Below are positions 44,166 through 52,153 of a stretch of DNA of 64,000 nucleotides, in pieces; position 1 is the stretch's first letter; each line of letters begins with the position of its first letter. Under the pieces are notes generated by a model, which saw only the letters and a list, made by a program, of their open reading frames with translations, was not told where the DNA came from and ran no database searches. The DNA comes from Pseudomonas sp. RIT623 (lineage in GTDB: Bacteria > Pseudomonadota > Gammaproteobacteria > Pseudomonadales > Pseudomonadaceae): positions 1 through 64,000 of the forward strand of contig NZ_SOZA01000017.1 in NCBI RefSeq assembly GCF_004519305.1, in the 5' to 3' direction. Made by a program: the position numbers and the translations under genes.

Positions 44166-44782
44166 TCGAACCAGGTTTGCTGATGCGCGCCAGTGCGAAA
44201 TTCAAAGGCACGCTCAATGTCTTCAAGCACGACGCGATCGGTGCATAGCGCCGGAAGCGCATCGATACTGAAAAATTTCACTGCCAGCGTCTCGGCACCA
44301 GGTTGAGGTGCAGCATCATCGATGCGATCGCAAAGAAAGTAGAGTTTGTAGAAGTCTCGGATATCAGGCTTGAACGGCCCCTTAGCCTTGTGCCTCACGC
44401 TGTACAAAGCCTCCGCGGTGACGGCGATACACGCTTCTTCGAGGACTTCTTTGGCCACATTTTCGGCAGCGGAAAGACCTACTTCAGCGAATCCGCCGGG
44501 CATAGTCCATAATTCGTTATCCCTTTCTTGAACCAGGAGAATCTGATCATCCCTGATCACTGCCGCGCGCACGTCGACTTTGGGTGTTGGGTAGCTCTTG
44601 CTGTCGGGGCTCAGTTCGATAATTCGCTCAAGAGGGGTAGAGCTCAACTGGGCAAGCATCTGAGCAGTGATGAGGTTGATTTGCTCAAATCGCTCTTGGT
44701 CGTATTGGTCACGACTATAAGCCAGACCGGTTGCAGACAGAGCCTGGAGTCTCTTGATCTGGTTCAACCATGTTGCTTCCAT
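44162..44782 (-). CDS. Nudix hydrolase with Nudix N-terminal domain
   Basis: 206 residues from ATG 44782 (GGGAGAG upstream). N-terminal helical module 'WLNQIKRLQALSATGLAYSRDQYDQERFEQI' (Nudix_N) and a Nudix domain 'VDVRAAVIRDDQILLVQERDNELWTMPGGFAEVGLSAAENVAKEVLEEACI'. The Nudix box is degenerate at three canonical positions (Leu for Glu, Lys for Arg, Cys for Gly) but keeps the EVLEE metal-binding Glu residues. Relatives act on ADP-ribose and similar nucleotides. The HAD pseudogene ends directly upstream. Confidence 0.88.
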   Translation of the reverse strand: MEATWLNQIKRLQALSATGLAYSRDQYDQERFEQINLITAQMLAQLSSTPLERIIELSPDSKSYPTPKVDVRAAVIRDDQILLVQERDNELWTMPGGFAEVGLSAAENVAKEVLEEACIAVTAEALYSVRHKAKGPFKPDIRDFYKLYFLCDRIDDAAPQPGAETLAVKFFSIDALPALCTDRVVLEDIERAFEFRTGAHQQTWFD

Positions 44783-44784
44783 GC

Positions 44785-45215
44785 TTACTCTCCCAGCATC
44801 GCAATCAAAAGATTGAGCTTGCTCAAATCCTTGCACAACTGGACTGGATTAGTAAAGTGAGTGGTACGCATCCCGCCGGCTGCTGCCTCGACATTTTCTG
44901 TACGTCGTCAATGAAAAGCGTTCTGGACGTAGTGAGATCGTAGCGATGGTTCAGCAGCTGGAATATTTCCGGTCATGGTTTCAGCAATTTTTCCTGACCG
45001 CAGATGAGTATTTTTTCGAGCCTTCTGAGGAAATCGAAGCGCTCCTCTGCAACGTCGAAGGTCCCGGCTGGCCGGGTCGTAAGCGCCAATAGGCAATCTT
45101 GAGATTGACCGAGCTCATCACGTATATGTACCGTTTTTAGGGCTCCGCCCGGCATCTTGTCCCAGCGATCGCGATACGCACGGATGGACGGTGCAGGTTG
45201 AGACAGGCTGAGCAT
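44785..45215 (-). pseudogene. HAD-superfamily hydrolase remnant (C-terminal half)
   Basis: Minus-strand reading in pieces: 'PAPSIRAYRDRWDKMPGGALK', 'RPAGTFDVAEERFDFLRRLEKILICGQEKLLKP', a stop (TGA 44973-44975) where a Asp is expected (KPDPEIF), then 'PEIFQLLNHRYDLTTSRTLFIDDVQK', then a frame change to 'NVEAAAGGMRTTHFTNPVQL'. These are motifs II-III and IV (with the 'LFIDD' Asp) of HAD hydrolases; motif I and the start are missing. Clearly broken by a stop and at least one frameshift. Confidence 0.82.
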
Positions 45216-45527
45216 CGATCAGAGGAATTGGGATGATCGCCTCTCTGGCCGAGAGGCCCACGTCCGGCCCGGATCAATCCAGGTGAGCAAAAAACTACTA
45301 TTGACACGTTTCGCACTCTTCTGACCTTAGTGCGCTTTTTCGATCTGACGGGCTTGTTCGGAGTTGCCTTAACGGCGAAAAGCGATCAGTTGGCAGATTC
45401 ACCATAAGCGAGTCCGCTCTAGTGGGAAATCAGCCATAGGCGGGGTATATCTGTCAGGTATTATTTAACACTGGCGTAGCGCTGACTAAGTTCCCTCGCG
45501 GTAGCTGCTAAACAAAGGAATGTGAAT
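45216..45527. other. 312-bp intergenic region upstream of the MATE gene
   Basis: No coding ORF. A/T-rich, with TTGACA at 45301-45306 as a possible -35 but no good -10 at normal spacing. A stretch near 45385-45440 (AAAGCGATCAG..., AGTCCGCTCTAGTGGG) shares short words with the degenerate repeats nearby. Probably holds the MATE promoter. Confidence 0.4.
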
Positions 45528-46928
45528 ATGCGGCACTGGTTTGACTCAGGAGTGGCGAAAAGAATCTTCACTGTCTCGTTTCCGTTGATGGGAACGATGG
45601 TCGGCAATTTACTGATGATGCTGGTCGACAGACTATGCCTGGCGCACTACTCACAAGATACGCTGGCCGCGTCTGGCCCTGCGGTATTCACAAGCATGGC
45701 GATTATCGCGTTTTTCTGTAGCACCGTGGGGGTGTCACGTTCCTTTATTGCGCAGGCGCATGGTCGATCAGGGCTCAGTGCAGCTTCGCGTGAAGCTGCA
45801 CTGGGGTTGCTCCTTGGTATGGTCTGTGGGGTCCTGCTGTTCATCGCCGCTCCGCTGATCGCGATGATCCCACAGCTCAGCTCTCGACCTGCGCAGATTG
45901 TCAACCTAGAGTCGCGGTACATGCTCTGGGCGGCGCTCTTCGGTGGCGTAATGACGATCGACACGGCGCTGTCCTCGTTTTTCAACGGTGTCGGTCGCAC
46001 CCGCGAAACACTTATAGTGGGCATCATGGGTCAAGTAATCGACTCGATCTTCACTGTCGGCCTGGTCTTCGGCAAGTTCGGGCTGCCCGAAATGGGCATG
46101 ACCGGGGCCGCTGTCGGTACATTGATCGGCACGCTATCCATGCTGGCATGCTATGCCGTAATGCTGCCTCGAGAAATCTGGCTTGAGTTGCTGAACATCT
46201 TCATTGCCCGCAGCGAGCACCTAGTGCCGCAGCTGTTTTTTCGGTTGCGTAGAGGTGTTCCCGGTGGCCTATCCGCCGGAGTGGATCAGCTTGGCAACAC
46301 TGCGTTCATCTGGATTGTGGCGGTACTGGGCGCCAGTGCACTAGCGGCAAACAACGTCAACCTGACGGTCAATTACCTGGGCATCATCCCGATCATCGGT
46401 TTAGGCATTGGTTGCAGCATTCTGTGTGCCACTGCAGTGGGCAAGGGGCGCTACACCGAGTTGGCAATGATCCTGCGGGTGACGGTGATCATCGAGCTGC
46501 TCTACGTCCTGCTGGTTTCCACTGTTCAAATCACTATGCCGCAAGTCTTGCTCAGGGCGTTTGGTGACCTGGGACAAAACGCGCAGACCATGGCCCTGGC
46601 CATCGATACACAACGCGTGCTGTGGACATTCTCCGCCGCCTTTGTCTTCTCGATGACCGGGGCCGCCGTCCTGGAGAGTATTGGCATGGCCCGATTTTCA
46701 CTGGTCGTGCGCCTGACGCTGATGTGGTGCATAAGCATTCCGTTGATCTATTGCGTCGCCATGAGCAATCGTGACGCCCCGTCGTCGCTAATAACCTGCT
46801 GGGTTATTGGTTCGGTGTTCGAACTTTTGATTGGCTTAATTTATTTCTGGCGAATCGCCAAAGCCATTCGGGGGGCCGAAAACCGTCTTCACATGGAGTC
46901 TGATTCAGCTAGCGAGAACGCTTTGTGA
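45528..46928 (+). CDS. MATE-family multidrug/toxin efflux transporter
   Basis: 466 residues from ATG 45528 (AAAGGAA upstream; the GTG at 45522 is too close). Twelve membrane segments in two matching halves, starting 'FTVSFPLMGTMVGNLLMMLVDRLCLAHYSQDTLAASGPA' and 'GVPGGLSAGVDQLGNTAFIWIVAVLGASALAANNVNLTVN', as in MATE Na+/H+ antiporters ('P....L....D....G..G...LAA'). Exports a drug or metabolite across the inner membrane. It is next to a dehydrogenase and PqqA gene but separated by 622 bp, so any link is unproven. Confidence 0.9.
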   Translation: MRHWFDSGVAKRIFTVSFPLMGTMVGNLLMMLVDRLCLAHYSQDTLAASGPAVFTSMAIIAFFCSTVGVSRSFIAQAHGRSGLSAASREAALGLLLGMVCGVLLFIAAPLIAMIPQLSSRPAQIVNLESRYMLWAALFGGVMTIDTALSSFFNGVGRTRETLIVGIMGQVIDSIFTVGLVFGKFGLPEMGMTGAAVGTLIGTLSMLACYAVMLPREIWLELLNIFIARSEHLVPQLFFRLRRGVPGGLSAGVDQLGNTAFIWIVAVLGASALAANNVNLTVNYLGIIPIIGLGIGCSILCATAVGKGRYTELAMILRVTVIIELLYVLLVSTVQITMPQVLLRAFGDLGQNAQTMALAIDTQRVLWTFSAAFVFSMTGAAVLESIGMARFSLVVRLTLMWCISIPLIYCVAMSNRDAPSSLITCWVIGSVFELLIGLIYFWRIAKAIRGAENRLHMESDSASENAL

Positions 46929-46989
46929 GCTTCAAGGAAGTAATTCATTTCGCATGTTATAGCGATCACTGAGTCACCCCAGGTTATGA

Positions 46990-47110
46990 AAACGCCTTCG
47001 GCAAACGTCCTTGCGTCGATAGCGACCGCTGCTCACCGTCCTCTATGGTTCGTACGGCGACGGTCATATCGGCCCAGAGCCGCTAACCGACCCATAGGGG
47101 ACAGTCATTA
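46990..47110. repeat. Degenerate dispersed repeat, copy C
   Basis: CGTCGATAGCGACCGCTG, GGTTCGTACGGCGACGGTCATATCGGCC and CCGCTAACCGACCCATAGGGGACAGTCATT: same word set as the copies at 43.4, 44.1 and 49.9 kb, more decayed. Confidence 0.45.
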
Positions 47111-47472
47111 GCTCTGTGTTGTTGGTATCCGCCCCCCCCCTCCGAAAGTCGTGGCCCATGGTGATACGCCAGTCACCGGCAGCTCTAAGTATCAGGGCAG
47201 GCGGGCTCTACGATTGCAGCCTGACCAACGTCGGCAATCTCGGCCTGCCATTGCCTGCCCGAATAGGGCTAAGTGTCGGCACTTGCGACGGCGCCGACGG
47301 GCTCTAGGTTTACCGGGCTGGCCGCAATCCTCTGAATCCGTCCTGCACTCCCTGCATGCATATCTAATTGATTTATAAGTGATAAAAAATTCTTGTAGCG
47401 TGCTAGTGGCATTGCTGATCAAATGTATCGTCAAGAGTTGGTCAATTGATCTAGTCTAGTGACCATGATCCT

Positions 47473-47550
47473 GGGGCTGCCGCCCCGATGAGAGGGTTGG
47501 ATGAACCAACAACCTCCCTGGCCTGGGGCTGGAAATTGGTAGAGGGTCGG
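47473..47550 (+). promoter_or_regulatory. Structured leader with two hairpins and an alternative pairing to the ribosome site
   Basis: Hairpin 1: GGGGC (47473-47477)/GCCCC (47482-47486), loop TGCC. Hairpin 2: GAGG-GTTGG (47492-47500)/CCAAC-AA-CCTC (47506-47516), loop ATGAA, all nine pairs Watson-Crick with an AA bulge. The ribosome site region reads GAGGGTCGG (47542-47550), nearly the same as the left arm of hairpin 2 (8 of 9 bases), so the right arm could pair instead with the ribosome site. This is the layout of a translational on/off switch. Ligand unknown; read from sequence only. Confidence 0.5.
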
Positions 47551-47551
47551 T

Positions 47552-49615
47552 ATGAGAATAATAATCGTTGCATCACTGGTAGCATCGCTTTCGGGTTGCG
47601 GGCTGGATGAACAGCCGGCTGAGAAATCCAACACGGACTGGGAGTTTCTTGGAAACTCCAGCGAGATGCAGCATTCCTCTTCGCTGAAGGCCATCAACAG
47701 GGACACCGTCGGTGCACTGGGCCTGGCCTGGTGGGTGGACCTCCCGGTTAGTGACGGTCTGGTGGGTAACCCCCTGGTCAAGGACGGTATTGTTTTTCAA
47801 GGGGCACCCAACGGCCAGGTCATTGCCAACGATGTAAAGACAGGTCAGTTGATCTGGAATTTCAAAGATGAGAATGCGCAGCAGGGCTCATCGTTTGCAG
47901 GCTACTGGGGGCGTCGATTCAATCGCGGAGTGGCACTGAGTGGCAGCAATGTCATCATCGCCTCGGGTGACTGCCGTCTGATCGCGGTCGACCAGCGCAC
48001 GGGCAAGAAAGTGTGGGAAGCGACATCGTGCGACTCCGCCGACATGTACGCGATTACCGCGGCGCCGCGGGTGGGCAACGGCTTGGTATTCACCGGCAAT
48101 GCCTGCCTCGATACCGGAACGACCCGTGGCTATGTCGATGCCTTCGACGCCAAGAGCGGCGCTCATCGCTGGCGTTTCTACACGGTGCCTGACGATCCCT
48201 CGAAGCCGCAATCGGCGCTGTATGAGAATGCGGCCAAGACCTGGGGTAAAGACTGGTACTCGAAGACCCACGGGTGTGGCAGCGCCTGGGACGCCATGAC
48301 CTATGACCCACAGCTGAATCTGCTCTACATAGGGGTAGGGGGCCCGGCACCGTTCGATCCGTCGAAGCGTGGCGAACAGGCAGGCGATGAGCTGTTCACC
48401 AACTCCATCGTGGCCCTGGATGCCAGCACGGGCGAGTACAAATGGCATTTCAAGCAAACCCCCCAGGATGCTTGGAACTATGACTCCAGCGTCGGCATCA
48501 TGGTTGCCAATATCACCGTGAACGGGCAGGCGACACGGGCGATGCTGAGCGTGCCGAAGAGTGGCTTCGCCTACGCCCTGGATGCGCAGACCGGCAAGTT
48601 CATTTCCGGCGGTGCCTACATGCCGATGGAGTGGGCTTCAGGATTGGACGCCAATGGTCGTCCGATCATGAAGCGGGAGGGACAGTATTGGCTCAATGAC
48701 GCCAAGCAGTACATGCAACTGCCCAATGGCCTGGGTGCCCATGGCTGGGAAGCGCTGGCCTTCAACCCGGACGACGAGACGGTGTTCATTCCCGCCATGT
48801 CTCAGCCGACGCTGGTCAAGGATGATCCCGATTCCGCGCTCGGCGGCCAGTCGTTCGAGCCTGTTCAGCGCTCTGCCGATGGCCAGTACGAGACCTACGG
48901 CGAAACCGTTGCCTGGGATGTACGTCACAACAGTGTGAAGTGGCGGTCGCGCTTGCCGATGCCTACCAACGGCGGCCTGCTGCATACGGCTGGAGGCCTG
49001 GTGTTCCAAGGCACCGGCGACGGGCGCATGCAGGTGCTGGACGCGGCGACTGGCAAGACACTGTGGAGTCACGAGATCGGTGGCGCGGTGCGTGCCGCGC
49101 CGTCGACCGTAATGCTTGACGGTGAACAATACGTTTTGCTGGCGACCGGTACCGGTACCGGCACCGCGGCCGCGACTGGGTCGTTGAACGCAGACTCAGC
49201 TTCCGCGCCGAAGGCCAGGACCACACCACGGTTACTGGCGTTCAAGTTGGGCGGCGTCAAGGACTACCCACCGTTCGCACAAGTGCAAAAGGTGTCTGCG
49301 CCGCTCACCCCCCGGCAGCCAGAAGCACTGACAGCACTTGGTCGCAAGCTGTTCGAGGGCAGTGGCTGCATCGAGTGCCATGGTTTGCGTGGCAATGCTG
49401 CCGGTGGCCGTGTGCCCAACCTCATCTACGCGCCACCACCGAGCTACGACTTCTTCGAAGCCGTTGTGCGCCAAGGCCTACTTTCCAAGGCTGGCGGCGG
49501 CATGCCAGCGTTTGCGGATTTAACCGATGATCAACTCAAGGCCGTTTTTGCCTACCTGATCAACCAGGCTTGGGACGCTCATGAGGGTAAGGAGCCGCTG
49601 GCTGGCACTCACTGA
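47552..49615 (+). CDS. Quinohemoprotein alcohol dehydrogenase (PQQ + c-type heme), lipoprotein
   Basis: 687 residues. Lipobox 'SLSGC' (Cys16) marks a membrane-anchored periplasmic lipoprotein. N-terminal eight-bladed PQQ propeller with W-motifs ('[13 protein letters not shown]', '[15 protein letters not shown]', '[15 protein letters not shown]', '[13 protein letters not shown]', '[28 protein letters not shown]', '[17 protein letters not shown]'), then a C-terminal cytochrome c domain with 'GSGCIECHG' (Cys606-Cys609-His610) and a Met in '[14 protein letters not shown]'. No two adjacent Cys anywhere, so the vicinal disulfide ring of methanol/ethanol dehydrogenases is absent. Oxidises an alcohol or aldehyde with PQQ; substrate unknown. 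Followed 76 bp later by pqqA. Confidence 0.9.
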   Translation: MRIIIVASLVASLSGCGLDEQPAEKSNTDWEFLGNSSEMQHSSSLKAINRDTVGALGLAWWVDLPVSDGLVGNPLVKDGIVFQGAPNGQVIANDVKTGQLIWNFKDENAQQGSSFAGYWGRRFNRGVALSGSNVIIASGDCRLIAVDQRTGKKVWEATSCDSADMYAITAAPRVGNGLVFTGNACLDTGTTRGYVDAFDAKSGAHRWRFYTVPDDPSKPQSALYENAAKTWGKDWYSKTHGCGSAWDAMTYDPQLNLLYIGVGGPAPFDPSKRGEQAGDELFTNSIVALDASTGEYKWHFKQTPQDAWNYDSSVGIMVANITVNGQATRAMLSVPKSGFAYALDAQTGKFISGGAYMPMEWASGLDANGRPIMKREGQYWLNDAKQYMQLPNGLGAHGWEALAFNPDDETVFIPAMSQPTLVKDDPDSALGGQSFEPVQRSADGQYETYGETVAWDVRHNSVKWRSRLPMPTNGGLLHTAGGLVFQGTGDGRMQVLDAATGKTLWSHEIGGAVRAAPSTVMLDGEQYVLLATGTGTGTAAATGSLNADSASAPKARTTPRLLAFKLGGVKDYPPFAQVQKVSAPLTPRQPEALTALGRKLFEGSGCIECHGLRGNAAGGRVPNLIYAPPPSYDFFEAVVRQGLLSKAGGGMPAFADLTDDQLKAVFAYLINQAWDAHEGKEPLAGTH

Positions 49616-49691
49616 CCGAACACGAGGTTTGTGCGGCGGACAAGGACGTGCGCTGCCTTTTATCAATCAAACAACCGAGAGAGCACGCACT

Positions 49692-49763
49692 ATGTGGACC
49701 AAACCCAGCTTTACCGACTTGCGCATTGGCTTTGAAGTGACGATGTACTTTGCCAATCGTTGA
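49692..49763 (+). CDS. pqqA: PqqA: PQQ precursor peptide (stand-alone copy)
   Basis: 23 residues: [18 protein letters not shown] then YFANR. Glu15 and Tyr19 sit in the E-V-T-x-Y core whose two side chains become PQQ, and the 'YFANR' end is typical of PqqA. A/G-rich sequence AACCGAGAGAGCACGC precedes the ATG. No pqqB-E genes are nearby, so this is an orphan copy beside a PQQ enzyme gene. It is too short for usual ORF finders. Confidence 0.92.
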   Translation: MWTKPSFTDLRIGFEVTMYFANR

Positions 49764-50198
49764 GTGCTAAGGCAGCACCAGGGTGCCGCCAGCAACCAGT
49801 GCCTGGGGTGATTAGGTTTCGAAGGACCTGACCAGGTTCGTCGAGCTGATGGGCCATGCTAAGAATATGGGAGCGAAAGCGATCACCCACGACTGGCAGC
49901 TTTTGGCCGTGTAGTACCAGCTTGGAGGGGCAGCGATGGGTGGATAGCTACCCTTCACCACGGGCAGCTTTAGGTCGAAAGCGGTCGCCCACGGAGGGCG
50001 GCTATCGACCCAATGCGGACCTTCACTCAACCAATTGAAGCCATGGCCAACTTGACCGCTAGCAGATGGCTATTCGAGTGCGCAGATGAGATTTCGGCTA
50101 AATAGGCGTTGACGGCAGAATCTATGATAGAGCTGGGGGCGGTCGTGGCTGTCATTATCGGCTCCGTGGACATTGTCACACCTGCGCTGACAAGCCGC
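49764..50198. other. 435-bp intergenic region after pqqA
   Basis: No coding ORF supported. Starts with GCACCAGGGTGCCGCCAGC, and then contains degenerate repeat copy D (49870-50035). No clear terminator follows pqqA. The last 150 bp are unremarkable. Confidence 0.45.
49870..50035. repeat. Degenerate dispersed repeat, copy D (longest)
   Basis: Two head-to-tail units: GAGCGAAAGCGATCACCCACGACTGGCAGCTTTTGG and GGGCAGCTTTAGGTCGAAAGCGGTCGCCCACGGAGGGCGGCTATCGACCCAATGCGGACCTTCAC. Contains the CAGCTTT(A/T)GGTCGA and TATCGACCCA...GCGGAC words seen in the other copies. Confidence 0.55.
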
Positions 50199-50705
50199 TT
50201 ACTCGACAGCCTCAAACGCCTCGTGATACTGCACCGTGCCTACTGGCGATTCACCGGCAAATAGCCGGGCCTGGAAGTATTCCTGGGGAACCCCCGGCAG
50301 TTGCAAACCTGGGAGGGTGTTGAAACCGAAGCGCCCATAATAGTCAGGATCTCCCAGTACCACGCAGCCAACGCCACCGAGCTGTTGCAACCGCGCCAAC
50401 GCGGCTTTCACCAAGGCCGAGCCGATGCCTCGGCCCTGCCGATCTGGCCACACGGAGATCGGCCCGAGCCCGAACCAGCCCCTTGCGCCAGACGAAACCC
50501 GAACGGGAGAAATGGCCACATGGCCGACGACCTGGTCGTTCTCCAGCGCCACCAGGGACAGGGTGAGCTGCTGGCTGCGGCGTAGCGCATTGACGATAAA
50601 TTGCTCGGTGTGGCTGGAGTGCTCTTGGTGTTCGAATGCCGCCGTGGTCAGCCGTGTAATAGTGTCGATGTCGTCGAGGTGTTCGTTGCGGATTTCTATG
50701 TTCAC
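50199..50705 (-). CDS. GNAT-family N-acetyltransferase
   Basis: 168 residues from GTG 50705 (AAGGGAAAC upstream). Acetyl-CoA-binding motif A 'LGPISVWPDRQGRGIGSALVKAALARL' (R/Q-x-x-G-x-G/A), motif B 'CVVLGDPDYYGRFGFNTLP', the pattern of YhbS/Eis-like GNATs. N-terminal 'MNIEIRNEHLDDIDTITRLTTAAFEHQEHSSHTEQFIVNALR'. Substrate unknown. Transcribed towards the repeat-rich region, downstream of the MerR-methyltransferase gene. Confidence 0.92.
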   Translation of the reverse strand: MNIEIRNEHLDDIDTITRLTTAAFEHQEHSSHTEQFIVNALRRSQQLTLSLVALENDQVVGHVAISPVRVSSGARGWFGLGPISVWPDRQGRGIGSALVKAALARLQQLGGVGCVVLGDPDYYGRFGFNTLPGLQLPGVPQEYFQARLFAGESPVGTVQYHEAFEAVE

Positions 50706-50845
50706 AGGTGTTTCCCTTTCTAGAGCGATATATTGCGCGTATTCCGAGTACAGTCCCGAGTGATGCTGCCTTGCCTGAAAGCCGCAGGCGCCCTTGGCTG
50801 TCATAAGCTGATGGCCGGTCTTGAGGGCACTTAGCACTGGGGCTG

Positions 50846-52021
50846 CTATGCACCTTGCTTGCGCAAGACGAACAGTTGATAGCCATATTCGCCAAGGTAT
50901 TGCTGGTGAATGCCCAGCTCTTGATCGATGTCTGCCAGTGCGCTTGAGGAAAAGGCATGTGGCGCAAGGCTTGCGACCTTCTCGCGCAGTGGCGCCAGGT
51001 AGTTTGCCCACGCTTGCCGGCTCAGAGGGAAGCTGCTCAGCACCTGGTAATCCAGCTTGGCAATGCTGGCCAAGCGCTCGTCCACTGTGGTCATGCCTGG
51101 GTATCGTTGCTGCCAGAATGCCAAGGCTTGCCGATGAGGTTCAGCGGTTAGCCACACCAGGTCACTGACCACCAGAAAGCCTTGCGGCTTGATAAACGAC
51201 TTCCAGCGTTCCAAGGCCTTGGCAAAACCCATGATGTAAGCACTGCCTTCGGCCCAGATCGCATCGAACTGCGCTGTTGCAAACGGCAGTTCGGTCATGC
51301 TTGCGCACAGCAGCTGCACCCTGTCCTGCAACGCGCTTTCCCGAAGGGTTTCCTGCAGGCGGGCCAAGTTGTACTCGTCATTGTCCAGGGCGGTAATCAG
51401 GCCCAGTGTGTGCTCAGCCAACAGCACGCTGGTGACGCCTCTGCCGCAACCAATCTCCAGCACCGTGCGGGGCAGTGCAGGCAGCGCCTGGAGTGCTTGC
51501 AAGCTATCCTCGGCGCAGCCGGGCCCCAGACGATCCAAACCGGTAAAAATCTGCTCGAAATCGGCCATGTACTGCTCATGGGCATTCATGTCCTTGGACA
51601 GCCACTTCAGGCGCAGCGCTTGTTTTTCACTGAAGCCTTGCTTGAGCAGCCACGCCAGGTGCGCGCCTGGCGCCTGGTTTTCCAGGGCCTGGTGCCAGCC
51701 GCGCATGGAGGCCATCCCCAGCATGCAGGCCAGCAGATCCCGGGAGCGCTGTTTTTCGGCGATTTCTTGCTCCAAGGTGCGCAGGCGCTCCAGCAGCAAG
51801 CCGCGATCGATGCGTGTTTCCAGGCATGCCTGGCACTCCTTCAACGTCAGGCCGCCTGCCTGAAGCTGCTGCAGCAACCCCAGTTGCTGGAGATCCTGAT
51901 CCGAGTACCCGCGATAGCCGTTGGCTTGGCGTATTGATGAGATCAGCCCGATCTTTTCGTAATAGAGCAGCGTGGAGCGGCTCAAGCCCACCTTAGTCGC
52001 CAACTCGGAAATGCGATACAT
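50846..52021 (-). CDS. MerR-type regulator fused to a SAM-dependent methyltransferase
   Basis: 391 residues. N-terminal winged-helix MerR domain ('RISELATKVGLSRSTLLYYEKIGLISSIRQANGYRGYSDQDLQQLGLLQQLQAGGLTLKECQACL', ~1-75), a coiled-coil dimer helix (~75-110), an all-helical linker (~110-175), and a class I methyltransferase (~180-300: 'VLEIGCGRGVTSVLLAEHTLGLITALDNDEY', 'FDAIWAEGSAYIMGFAKALERWKSFIKPQGFLVVSDLVWL'). The enzyme part may be both effector domain and catalyst, as in other MerR fusions. The promoter has a 19-bp spacer with a dyad operator, as expected for MerR autoregulation. Confidence 0.88.
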   Translation of the reverse strand: MYRISELATKVGLSRSTLLYYEKIGLISSIRQANGYRGYSDQDLQQLGLLQQLQAGGLTLKECQACLETRIDRGLLLERLRTLEQEIAEKQRSRDLLACMLGMASMRGWHQALENQAPGAHLAWLLKQGFSEKQALRLKWLSKDMNAHEQYMADFEQIFTGLDRLGPGCAEDSLQALQALPALPRTVLEIGCGRGVTSVLLAEHTLGLITALDNDEYNLARLQETLRESALQDRVQLLCASMTELPFATAQFDAIWAEGSAYIMGFAKALERWKSFIKPQGFLVVSDLVWLTAEPHRQALAFWQQRYPGMTTVDERLASIAKLDYQVLSSFPLSRQAWANYLAPLREKVASLAPHAFSSSALADIDQELGIHQQYLGEYGYQLFVLRKQGA

Positions 52022-52048
52022 AGCCAGTCCCTCACGTTGTCGACTACG

Positions 52049-52079
52049 ACGATAAACTATGAAGTCATAGACAGGTAAA
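52049..52079 (-). promoter_or_regulatory. MerR-type promoter with 19-bp spacer and 6-2-6 dyad operator
   Basis: On the minus strand: -35 TTTACC (52074-52079), 19-base spacer (52055-52073), -10 TATCGT (52049-52054). The spacer contains the perfect dyad CTATGA-CT-TCATAG (52057-52070). A 19-bp spacer with a centred dyad is the hallmark of MerR-controlled promoters, and it lies 28 bp before the merR-fusion start, so autoregulation is likely. Confidence 0.78.
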
Positions 52080-52153
52080 GGGGCAATGTGCGCGGTTGCA
52101 AGGTGCCAACAGGGCGCAAGCGCTAGCTCGCCTGTGTTCGCCTTGGCTGACCT

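Larger units (their letters stand above)
46929..47551. other. 622-bp intergenic region upstream of the quinohemoprotein dehydrogenase
   Basis: No convincing ORF. Holds a degenerate repeat (46990-47110), a run of nine C (47132-47140), an A/T-rich block (47365-47400) that could carry the promoter, a TCAATTGA palindrome at 47442-47449, and a structured leader just upstream of the gene (see separate entry). Confidence 0.5.

Noticed and set aside
47116..47307. Small ORF of 63 codons upstream of the dehydrogenase
   Set aside because: No ribosome site, contains a nine-C run, and overlaps other equally open frames with no conserved-looking sequence.
43400..50200. A prophage or integrative element in the patchy region
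   Set aside because: No integrase, transposase, phage structural gene or tRNA attachment site seen; only decayed repeats and pseudogenes.
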